Source of the DNA: an uncultured Lysobacterales bacterium
GTDB lineage: Bacteria; Pseudomonadota; Gammaproteobacteria; Xanthomonadales; SZUA-36
Length of the DNA stretch: 12,818 nt
Direction of reading: 5' to 3'
NCBI GenBank assembly: GCA_937995275.1
Contig: CALKKN010000224.1
Span: 1 to 12,818, forward strand
Positions 6,451-12,818 of this stretch are shown here, one piece after another (the first letter of the stretch is position 1; the number at the start of each line of letters is the position of its first letter). The notes beneath the pieces were generated by a model. The model worked only from the letters and a program-made list of their open reading frames with translations, had not been told where the DNA came from and searched no databases. The translations under genes were made by a program, and so were the position numbers.

Positions 6451-7899
6451 TTACACGAAGCGGCGCAGGCCGACAAAGCCCACACCCAGCGTCAGCAGCA
6501 CCAGCAGCGCCAGGCCGTACTGGCTCAGCGTCGGGATGCCCTCGAAGAACACCGTGTTGGTGAACGTGCAGGTGTGGCTGCCGCCCGCCGACAAGGTGGT
6601 CCCGCTGCAACCCAGCGCAACCGACTCGACACCGCTCTGGTCGATGTCTTCCGTGGCCGAACACTCGGCCGGGCCGTCGGTCACGTCGACATAGGCCATC
6701 AGCGACTCGCCGTCACCCAGGTATTCGCTCAGGTACCAGGTGCCGTCGTCAAACCAGGCGTCGTCGTTCAGAATCACGCTGTCGCACTCGATGAGAACGT
6801 CGGCCAGCGGAATGACCACGTCACCACCGTCCTGGAATACCGCCCACTCCTTCTCCACCGTGTAGGTGGCGGGGTTGGCAACGTTGTCGATTTCGCAGCT
6901 GAAATAGCCGACTGTGACATCTTCCCAAGTGCAGCCATCACCCCCATTGAGGACTGTCGTGTAGCCGTCCGGGGCGCCGCTCTCGGTCACCTCACAGGTC
7001 GCGCCTGCTTCCCCGATCTCGGTCACCACGAAGGTCACGCCCTCCGGATCGCCGCCGGCGATCGTGAAGGTCTGCTCCAGCGGCAGGCCCGTATTGCAGC
7101 TCAACATTACATCAACTTCGGCATCGATGCCGTCGCTGAACGTCTTGGTGACATTGAAGCGCGCGACGACTTCCGGCTCTGCTGCTGTCTGGCAGGCATT
7201 GGCTACCAGGCGCGGATGATCTTTGTCGTCACCGTCGATCGGCTGACCACCTGCACCGTTGGCATAGACGACCGCCACGCCCGGCTGGTACGCGGCCGCA
7301 ATTTCGTCATCCTCGTAGGAGCCATCCTGAACGCCACCACCCTGCAGGGTCAGGATGTCGCGGAATGTAGCGTCGTAGTCTGTCACGCCGTCATGTATGG
7401 CCGTAACGCCATCGCCGGCATACGCCGAATCGCTGAAATGATTCAACCCACCGGTCACGGGGCTATAACCCGGGCCCATGATGTCGCCGGACAGGAAATT
7501 GCCGCTGGTGTATGCGGCGAAGGCCCCCAGCACCACGCTGCCCCCGGCGTCCGCGAACGCGGCGAGGTTGTCACCGAACGTCTCGTTGTCCTCATAGGCA
7601 AAATTTGCCCAGGTCATGACGCATTCATAGCCTTCCAGATCGTCGAGCGAAGGCGTTGCACTGCGCGCATCCCAATAGTCGACATTGCCGTCGACGAACG
7701 CTTCGATGGCCGCCCGGAAAGCCGGATCGTCAGATTCCGAAGGCGCGTAGAGGATATCGAAGCCGGCCGTGGGCGCCAGCGCAGGTGCCGGCTCAGCGGG
7801 CCCCAGGTAATCGATATCGACGTTTTTCTCTTGCGCACCGACGCTCATGCTCAGCAGCGCGAGAGCAACTATCGTGTTGAGTTTGTTAAGGGTTTTCAC
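6451..7899 (-). CDS. Exported IPTL-CTERM sorting-signal protein with amidotransferase-like N-terminal domain
   Basis: A 482-residue secreted, acidic surface protein. It starts with a signal peptide (MKTLNKLNTIVALALLSMSVGA). It ends in IPTLSQYGLALLVLLTLGVG, then the basic FVGLRRFV: the IPTL-CTERM motif, hydrophobic segment and Arg cluster of a membrane-sorting signal. Residues about 25-240 (FDILYAPSESDDP, YECVMTWANFAYED, FADAGGSVVLGAFA) look like a class I amidotransferase/ThuA-like Rossmann domain without an obvious catalytic Cys-His pair. Two Cys-containing beta-sandwich repeats follow, each opening VTKTF or VEKEW and carrying paired cysteines. I chose GTG 7899, not the upstream ATG 7914, because GGAGGG lies exactly seven bases before the GTG and overlaps the first codons of the longer version. 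Stop is TAA. The processing protease is expected elsewhere in the genome. The adhesive or surface role is inferred. Confidence 0.8.
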   Translation of the reverse strand: MKTLNKLNTIVALALLSMSVGAQEKNVDIDYLGPAEPAPALAPTAGFDILYAPSESDDPAFRAAIEAFVDGNVDYWDARSATPSLDDLEGYECVMTWANFAYEDNETFGDNLAAFADAGGSVVLGAFAAYTSGNFLSGDIMGPGYSPVTGGLNHFSDSAYAGDGVTAIHDGVTDYDATFRDILTLQGGGVQDGSYEDDEIAAAYQPGVAVVYANGAGGQPIDGDDKDHPRLVANACQTAAEPEVVARFNVTKTFSDGIDAEVDVMLSCNTGLPLEQTFTIAGGDPEGVTFVVTEIGEAGATCEVTESGAPDGYTTVLNGGDGCTWEDVTVGYFSCEIDNVANPATYTVEKEWAVFQDGGDVVIPLADVLIECDSVILNDDAWFDDGTWYLSEYLGDGESLMAYVDVTDGPAECSATEDIDQSGVESVALGCSGTTLSAGGSHTCTFTNTVFFEGIPTLSQYGLALLVLLTLGVGFVGLRRFV

Positions 7900-7906
7900 T
7901 CCGTTT

Positions 7907-7922
7907 CCCTCCATAATTATGG
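7907..7922 (-). promoter_or_regulatory. Shine-Dalgarno and adjoining 12-base palindrome before the IPTL-CTERM gene
   Basis: GGAGGG (7907-7912 on the minus strand) is seven bases before GTG 7899 and decides the start. It abuts and partly overlaps the perfect palindrome CCATAATTATGG at 7911-7922. That palindrome could be an operator, or an RNA hairpin that covers the ribosome site. No clean -35/-10 pair was found at normal distance upstream. Confidence 0.55.
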
Positions 7923-8334
7923 ACTTATGTATTGGAACCCAAGGCAGTCGTCTTGCTCGGACTACTCTTACCGCGAATACTAACAGTCCCGTAAATATAT
8001 GTAAATCGGAGAATTCGCCTCCGGCGAAGGCGTCGTCGCCCCGGTTCAGATACAGCCGGTCCGGACCGTTAATTGGTGACGACACATCGCGGTCGCCGTC
8101 GATGTTTGTCTCAATGATCGGGGGCGGCGCGCGTGCCGGGTCCGGCGCAAAATCCAGGCGAACCCCGATCGGCATCTCCCGTTGTCCGGCCGCGGCAGCC
8201 CTCGAGGTGGTGTGCTCCCCCGTTGCCTGCGCGGGCGCGCGAGCCGAAACTAAGGCGTTTTTTTACCGCACGGAGCATCTACCGCGCGGTCGCCCGAGTG
8301 GTCGCTATTCGCCCTTCTCAGCGGTGTTCAGGAG
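7923..8334. other. Stretch of about 410 bases without an intact gene
   Basis: Between the IPTL-CTERM start and the end of the DsbA-like pseudogene I find no intact gene. The region near the IPTL-CTERM gene is AT-rich (ATATATGTAAAT near 7996-8007) and may hold its promoter. A possible decayed VCBS/FG-GAP repeat lies at about 7996-8112, within which TTCGCC-TCC-GGCGAA (8014-8028) forms a short hairpin. A run of seven T at 8258-8264 is not preceded by a convincing stem. Confidence 0.5.
7996..8112 (-). pseudogene. Possible remnant of a VCBS/FG-GAP repeat
   Basis: The minus-strand frame reads IETNIDGDRDVSSP, then INGPDRLYLNRGDDAFAGGE. This resembles the FG-GAP/VCBS consensus of D-x-DGDxDL, a G/N-rich turn, then NRLYLNDGxGxF, found in secreted beta-propeller proteins. 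A different frame just downstream gives SKTTALGSNT and then a stop, similar to the next consensus segment, as if a frameshift had occurred. Nothing recognisable precedes it. The frame is joined in phase to the IPTL-CTERM gene, but the ribosome site argues against a fusion. The match is short and was judged by eye. Confidence 0.35.
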
Positions 8335-9108
8335 TTAATCGATCGCGGACTGGAAAGTCGGCAGCGCCTGCGCGCCGCGGATGAATTTGGTCACGTTGAC
8401 CTTGTCGGGCTCTTCGGGGTCGGTCACGCCCACGACGAAGCTCGGGGTGCCGCTGACGCCCAGCCCCTGCCCCTCGGCGGTGTCCGATTAAATCTGGGCC
8501 GCGAACTCGTCGCCGTCCATGCACGCGTTGAACGCGTTCGCGTCCAGGCCGAGGTCGGCTGCCATTCTGCGGAAGTCATCGTCGGAGGTGGCCTTCTGGT
8601 CTGCGAACAGGGCGTCGTGCATGCCCCAGTACTGGCCTTGCTTGCAGGCACACAGCGCCGCCTCGGAGGCTGTCCGGGCCCGCGGGTGGAGCCGGTCGAT
8701 GGGGTACTCGCGCATGATGAAGCGAACCTTGCCGGTATTAACGTAGTTTTCGATGATGGACGGCATGACGGTGGTCGCGTGGCGCCTGCAATACGGGCAG
8801 TGGTAGTCGCTGTATTCGATAAGGGTGACCGGCGCGTCCTGCTCACCGCGGGACTGGATTTCACCCAGCTCAATCGTGCTTGGCCGAAAGGCCTGCGCCG
8901 ACGGAGCTGCAGAGGGACGCGCGCCCTGTTGCAGCAGCTTCTTGATCTCGTCGAGGTCCTTCTGCATCTCCTCCTGGCCCTCGCGCATGGCTGCGACCTC
9001 CTCCTTGGGAGCCTTGATTTCGTCGGCGGTTCGGGCGAGCACCGGCCCGGCAAAAAGCATGCTGGCGACGGCAATGGACGAAAGCAGCATGCGGCTGAAC
9101 TTGAGCAT
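8335..9108 (-). pseudogene. DsbA-family thiol-disulfide protein interrupted by an in-frame TAA
   Basis: A periplasmic thioredoxin-fold oxidoreductase/isomerase of the DsbA/DsbG type (COG1651-like). It begins at ATG 9108 with GGGAG upstream, a signal peptide (to PVLA, about residue 25) and a charged helix rich in Glu and Lys (KEEVAAMREGQEEMQKDLDE), probably a coiled coil for dimerisation. The active site is HCPYC in YSDYHCPYCRRH. The frame hits TAA at 8488-8490, after 206 residues ending DEFAAQI. The same frame then continues without gap as SDTAEGQGLGVSGTPSFVVG and runs to a natural TAA at 8335-8337, ending IRGAQALPTFQSAID. The lost part holds the GTP cis-proline loop and the last strands, needed for this fold. 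A single base change from CAA (Gln), AAA or GAA would explain it. It lies 126 bases after recQ on the same strand. Confidence 0.85.
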
Positions 9109-9234
9109 AATCCTGATCTCCCGATTGGATGATGGAAGTCGCGCGAACGCGGAGCGCCGTAGCTTGAAGGATTTTGCGAGTGACCGAAACCCGTGGACCG
9201 CCGGTCCTGCGGAATGCCGCGACTACACGGCGGG

Positions 9235-11079
9235 TCAGGGTGCTTCATCCTCGCGGTCTGACGGCTGCCCGACATGCTCGGCAATCGCCGTCAGGAATCG
9301 ATGGCCGTAGCGCTCCAGCTTGACCTGGCCGACACCGTTTACAGACAGGAACTCGTCCTCGTTGCCAGGCCGCCGGCGGCTCATCTCGACCAGCGCCGCG
9401 TCGCCGAATACCACGTACGGCGGCACGCCGCCCTCCTCGGCGAGGCACTTGCGCAGCGCGCGCAGGCTTTCGAACAATTCCTGGTCATCGCCCCGCAGTT
9501 CCATGGACGTTGTCGCGGCTGCGGGTTTCCGGCCGGCCTTCTCCCGGATGCGCGGGCGAGCCAGCTCGACGGCTTCTTCGCCGCGCAGCACCCGCAGGGC
9601 CGGCGGCGCCAGCTTCAACACGGAATACGCGGCGATGTCCTGAACCAGGTAACCGCGGTGGATCAGTTGCCGCACGATCGACAGCCATTCGGCTTGCGAG
9701 TGCTCCAGGCCGATGCCGTAGGTGGAGAGGCCGCCGTGCCCGAATTTGCGAATGCGCTCGTTGTCCGCGCCCCGCAGCACGTCCACGACGTGACGGATGC
9801 CGAACGACTGGCGCAGCCGGTAGACACAGGACAGCACCTTGCGGGTCGCTTCCGTGGCGTCGAACCGCTCCGGTGGATCGAGGCAGATGTCGCAGTTGCC
9901 GCAGTCCTTTTCGAGCGACTCCCCCAGGTAACCGAGCAGGACGCGTCGGCGGCAGGTCAGGCTCTCGGCAAAACCCACCATGGCGTTCAGCTTGTGGGCC
10001 TCGATACGCTTCTGCTGCTCGTTGCGGCCCTGCTCCACCTGGGCACGGGCCATGGCCGCATCCTGGGCGCCAAATAAAAGGAGGGCGTGCGAAGGCAGCC
10101 CGTCGCGCCCGGCGCGGCCCGTTTCCTGGTAGTAACCCTCGAGATGCCGGGGCAGGTCGTAGTGCACCACGAACCGCACGTTCGGTTTGTCGATGCCCAT
10201 ACCGAAGGCTACCGTCGCGACGACGATGGCGAGGTCGTCGCGCAGGAACCGCTCCTGCACGTCCTTTCTGACGGATGCCGCCAGGCCTGCGTGGTACGCC
10301 GCGGCCCGGTAGCCGCGCTCCTGCAGGAAGCGGGCAATCTCTTCCACGCGCTTGCGGGACAGCGCATAAACGATGCCGGATTCATCGCCACGCGCCTTCA
10401 CGAAGCGCAGCAGCTGACTTTGCGGCTGGTGTTTCTCCAGCACGCTGTAGCGGATATTCGGCCGGTCGAATCCGGTGATGAACCGGCGGGCCTCCTGCAA
10501 TCCCAGCACCCGGACGATGTCCTCGCGGGTCTGCGGGTCGGCCGTCGCCGTCAGGGCGATGAGCGGCGTTTCGGGAAAATGCTCCCGGAGTTCTCCCAGC
10601 GCGGCGTACTCGGGCCGGAAATCGTGGCCCCACTGGGATACGCAGTGGGCTTCGTCGATCGCGATCAGGGCCACGGATTGCGCCTGCAGGCTGTGGGCGA
10701 AGCCCGGCTTCATGATCCGCTCCGGCGCCACGTAGAGCAGATCGAGTTCGCCGCAATGCAGGCGCGCCAGCACCGCCCGCGCCTCGGCGGCATCGAGATT
10801 CGAGTTGTACATGGCCGCGCGAATGCCGTGCGCCTGCAGGGCGTCCACCTGGTCCTTCATCAGCGAAATCAGCGGCGACACGACGATGCCCAGGCCGTCG
10901 CGGTGCAGCGCGGGCAACTGGTAGCAGAGTGACTTGCCGCCCCCGGTCGGCATCAGCACGAAGGCGTCGCCGCCCGCCACCACCTGCTCGACGATCGCCT
11001 CCTGGCCGGGCCGGAAGGCCTGCAGGCCGAACACCTGTTGAAGCGTCTGGTGAATCGAAGGCGTGGGAACGGGTCGCAT
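9235..11079 (-). CDS. recQ: ATP-dependent DNA helicase RecQ
   Basis: Complete 614-residue 3'-5' DNA helicase that acts in recombination and replication-fork repair in the cytosol. The order is typical of RecQ. Walker A is PTGGGKS (44-50), the DEAH box is IDEAHCVSQWGHDFRP (141-156) including the aromatic-rich loop, and motif VI is QETGRAGRDG (318-327). The zinc site has Cys376, Cys393, Cys396 and Cys399, and a winged-helix RQC domain follows to about 500. A linker leads to one HRDC domain (about 530-605, VFGDAALVEMSRRRPGNEDEF and VNGVGQVKLERYG). Length and motifs are those of E. coli RecQ, so it should be functional. The start ATG 11079 has no strong Shine-Dalgarno, but the N-terminus fits the family. 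It is divergent from the TPR gene. Confidence 0.97.
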   Translation of the reverse strand: MRPVPTPSIHQTLQQVFGLQAFRPGQEAIVEQVVAGGDAFVLMPTGGGKSLCYQLPALHRDGLGIVVSPLISLMKDQVDALQAHGIRAAMYNSNLDAAEARAVLARLHCGELDLLYVAPERIMKPGFAHSLQAQSVALIAIDEAHCVSQWGHDFRPEYAALGELREHFPETPLIALTATADPQTREDIVRVLGLQEARRFITGFDRPNIRYSVLEKHQPQSQLLRFVKARGDESGIVYALSRKRVEEIARFLQERGYRAAAYHAGLAASVRKDVQERFLRDDLAIVVATVAFGMGIDKPNVRFVVHYDLPRHLEGYYQETGRAGRDGLPSHALLLFGAQDAAMARAQVEQGRNEQQKRIEAHKLNAMVGFAESLTCRRRVLLGYLGESLEKDCGNCDICLDPPERFDATEATRKVLSCVYRLRQSFGIRHVVDVLRGADNERIRKFGHGGLSTYGIGLEHSQAEWLSIVRQLIHRGYLVQDIAAYSVLKLAPPALRVLRGEEAVELARPRIREKAGRKPAAATTSMELRGDDQELFESLRALRKCLAEEGGVPPYVVFGDAALVEMSRRRPGNEDEFLSVNGVGQVKLERYGHRFLTAIAEHVGQPSDREDEAP

Positions 11080-11110
11080 GGAACGGATTGCACGGCCGGG
11101 TCAGCGCCAT

Positions 11111-11116
11111 ATTATA
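11111..11116 (-). promoter_or_regulatory. -10 box for recQ
   Basis: A perfect TATAAT on the minus strand, 31 bases before the recQ ATG, giving a predicted leader of about 25 bases. The best -35 candidate is CCGACA (19-base spacing), which shares GACA with the consensus. It sits in the 192-base divergent region between recQ and the TPR gene; I see no clear promoter for the TPR gene there. Confidence 0.45.
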
Positions 11117-11271
11117 GAGAACGCCTTCGGCTGCCTGTCGGAAATCCTCTCGTCATTGCGTACAGGACGGGCCGGCCGGTGACCGACAGCGGCCATTTCA
11201 ATGCCCTCGGCCTTGCTTTACCATGTTCTCGACCTGTCCAGCCTGGAACACCAAACCCGCCCATTCATCCC

Positions 11272-12690
11272 ATGCCCATCGACCACCGAATGCCACGGTT
11301 GACCGAAAGAATCGGCCTTGCGGCACTGGGCGCGCTGCTGCTGGCAGGCGCGGCGGGCGGCGTGTCCGCCGCCGTGTTTCCGTCCGCCGTGCTGCCGGAC
11401 GATCTGCAGCGCATCGACCCGGCGGTGGCCGATGCGATCCGGCACCAGGCCCGGGAGATGAACGCCGCACCGGAGCGCATCGAGCCCATGCAGACCCTGT
11501 GCCTGATCTACGAGGCCAACCTGCTTTGGGAACTCGCGCACCGCTGTCTCGGCGTTGTCGCCGCTGAGACCCCGGGAGACCTGCTGTGGAACTACCAACT
11601 GGCCATCGCCACCCGTGAGATAGGCGCTACCGGGCAAGCGACCCTGCTGTTCGCCGAACTGGCGGAGGCTCATCCGGATTATGCGCCGCTGCAACAACGG
11701 CTGGGCGAGGCCCTGCTGCAGGAGGGGAACCTGCCCGGCGCGCGGGCTGCGTTCCAACGCGTCATTGATCTGGAGCCCGGCGCCGCGGAAGGCTACACCG
11801 GCCTCGGCAACGTGCTGCTGCGCGAACAGCAGTACGCCGCTGCGATTGAGGCGCTGGAGCAGGCGGTGAAGCGTGATCCGTCGTATCGCGTGGCCCATTA
11901 CCTGCTGGGGATGGCGTACCGCGGCGCCGGCCGAACCAAGGATGCGGCGCGGGAACTGGCGCTCGGTCTCGACGCGCAGACCCGGTATCTCCCCGACCCG
12001 CTCACGGCCCGCAGCGCCCGCTACCAGGTAAGCTCGACCGCCCGCTCGGAGCAGGCCATGGCGCTGCTGGGCGCCGGTCGGCCGGCAGAGGCGGCCCGGG
12101 TCCTCGAGCAAGCCCTGGCCTACGAGCCGGACAATGTCACGCTGCTGAACAACCTGGCGATCGCCTACCCGCGCCAGGGCCGGCTGGATGAGGCGCATCA
12201 GACGCTGCAGCACGCCCTGCGGGTGGACGACCAGAAGTTCTCGACCTACCTGAACCTGTCCGCCTGGGCGCTGCGCAGCCGGCAGCCGGAACAGGCGCTG
12301 GCGTACGCCGACGCCGCGGTCGCGCGAGCCGGCGAGATGTACCAGACCCACCTGAACCGGGCCCGGGTGCTGGTCGCCCTGGGCCGTGACGAGGAAGCGC
12401 TGGCCAGCCTGGAGGCGGCCGTGCGACTGAATTCCCGCAGCCCCGAACCGTTCGCCATGCTGGCCGACCAACTGGTCCGCCTGGGGCGCTTCGACGAGGC
12501 GCAGCCGCTCTACGAGGACGCGCTGAGCGTCGCGCCGGACTTCTTCCCGGCCTATCTCGGGATGGCGCGCATTCATATGGAGCAGGGGCAGATGGACGAC
12601 GCGGCCCGAGCCGTCCGGCAGGCCGGCGAGCTTGCCCCCGGTCACCCGTCGGTCACGGCCCTAGCCCGCCAACTGGAAAGCCGGCAATGA
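11272..12690 (+). CDS. Exported tetratricopeptide repeat (TPR) protein
   Basis: A 472-residue protein with an N-terminal signal peptide (RLTERIGLAALGALLLAGAAGGVSA), so probably periplasmic or membrane-attached. An N-terminal region of about 100 residues without clear repeats (DDLQRIDPAVADAIRH, then LCLIYEANLLWELAHRCL) is followed by about eight TPR units from residue 137 to 465. These have the usual small-residue and Pro pattern, for example GEALLQEGNLPGARAAFQR, IDLEPGAAEGYTGLGNVLL and AVKRDPSYRVAHYLLGMAYR. TPR arrays bind partner proteins; the partner here is unknown. No good Shine-Dalgarno is seen before ATG 11272 or the in-frame ATG 11290, so the start is uncertain. Its TGA overlaps the ATG of the next gene (ATGA at 12687-12690), which implies translational coupling and a shared task. 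Confidence 0.85.
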   Translation: MPIDHRMPRLTERIGLAALGALLLAGAAGGVSAAVFPSAVLPDDLQRIDPAVADAIRHQAREMNAAPERIEPMQTLCLIYEANLLWELAHRCLGVVAAETPGDLLWNYQLAIATREIGATGQATLLFAELAEAHPDYAPLQQRLGEALLQEGNLPGARAAFQRVIDLEPGAAEGYTGLGNVLLREQQYAAAIEALEQAVKRDPSYRVAHYLLGMAYRGAGRTKDAARELALGLDAQTRYLPDPLTARSARYQVSSTARSEQAMALLGAGRPAEAARVLEQALAYEPDNVTLLNNLAIAYPRQGRLDEAHQTLQHALRVDDQKFSTYLNLSAWALRSRQPEQALAYADAAVARAGEMYQTHLNRARVLVALGRDEEALASLEAAVRLNSRSPEPFAMLADQLVRLGRFDEAQPLYEDALSVAPDFFPAYLGMARIHMEQGQMDDAARAVRQAGELAPGHPSVTALARQLESRQ

Positions 12691-12818
12691 CATCTTTCTT
12701 GCCAACGGGGAGCGCAGGGCTGGCGCCGGTCGTTTTCCTGGCCGCCCTGACCGGCGGCGTTCAGGGTCTGGTACAAGCAGACAATGGGTCCGCAGCAACC
12801 TGGTTCGAAGACGCCGCC
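12687..12818 (+). CDS. Start of an exported protein, possibly CRTAC1/UnbV-like, cut by the window edge
   Basis: The frame opens at ATG 12687, overlaps the TPR stop, and is open for 44 codons to the window end. A GGAAAG stretch lies about seven bases upstream. The translation starts MTSFLPTGSAGLAPVVFLAA and continues LTGGVQGLVQA, a probable signal peptide, followed by a mature start that ends WFEDAA. A start of the form F-x-D-x-(T/A) soon after the signal is common in CRTAC1/ASPIC-UnbV proteins with FG-GAP repeats, and such genes are often next to secreted TPR genes. That is only a guess from six residues and context; the coding call itself is firm enough. Confidence 0.6.
   Translation, partial: MTSFLPTGSAGLAPVVFLAALTGGVQGLVQADNGSAATWFEDAA

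Noticed and set aside
6244..7983. Long plus-strand open frame opposite the IPTL-CTERM gene (579 codons)
   Set aside because: It is the antisense shadow of a convincing protein with a signal peptide and sorting signal; its own translation shows no family motif and it runs through the terminator.
8258..8264. Run of seven T as a possible terminator
   Set aside because: Only a three-base-pair stem (GCC/GGC) can be drawn before it on the plus strand, and no plus-strand gene ends there.
8488..8490. TAA read as a sense codon (alternative genetic code)
   Set aside because: TAA ends the IPTL-CTERM gene and this same DsbA-like frame at 8335-8337, and no other gene here has an internal TAA.
11218..12645. 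Long minus-strand open frame opposite the TPR gene
   Set aside because: The TPR pattern on the plus strand is unmistakable; the reverse frame has no recognisable domain.

Overview
The window is GC-rich chromosomal DNA with closely packed genes on both strands, probably from an environmental gammaproteobacterium near the Xanthomonadales/Chromatiales. That placement is inferred from three things: a REP-type palindrome reading TAGGAGCGGCTTCAGCCGCGA on the minus strand, an IPTL-CTERM surface protein, and many secreted proteins of aquatic-bacterium type. I see no tRNA, rRNA, CRISPR array, insertion sequence or phage gene.

Left part (1-3932). The window opens in the 3' end of an elongation factor G paralogue (+). 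It converges on a choline/hydroxylysine-kinase-like phosphotransferase (-), which carries an AT-rich patch in its middle. Divergent from the kinase is an exported serine beta-lactamase/esterase-family hydrolase (+). One base after its stop, a MobA/GlmU-like nucleotidyltransferase (-) ends on the opposite strand.

Middle part (3932-6450). The nucleotidyltransferase lies 65 bases behind a secreted PQQ-type sugar dehydrogenase on the same strand, so the two may be co-transcribed. Divergent from the dehydrogenase is a secreted DUF2891 protein (+). The 67 bases between those two genes hold two perfect TATAAT boxes placed face to face. A strong bidirectional terminator and a REP palindrome follow the DUF2891 gene.

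Right part (6451-12818). An exported IPTL-CTERM protein (-) comes first; its start is reassigned here to a GTG behind a strong Shine-Dalgarno. Behind it is a stretch of about 420 bases without an intact gene, holding a possible decayed VCBS/FG-GAP repeat. Next is a DsbA-family thiol-disulfide protein gene interrupted by an in-frame TAA just before its cis-proline loop. It is followed by a complete RecQ helicase (-). Divergent from recQ is a secreted TPR protein (+), joined by an ATGA overlap to the start of another exported protein cut by the window edge.

The genes do not form one obvious pathway. The common thread is export: seven of the eleven genes, counting the interrupted one and the one cut at the right edge, have a signal peptide or an apparent one. 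The points most worth a second look are the nonsense codon in the DsbA-like gene, the face-to-face promoters, the AT-rich patch in the kinase, the IPTL-CTERM protein and the coupled TPR/secreted-protein pair. I did not find a clear new multi-gene system.
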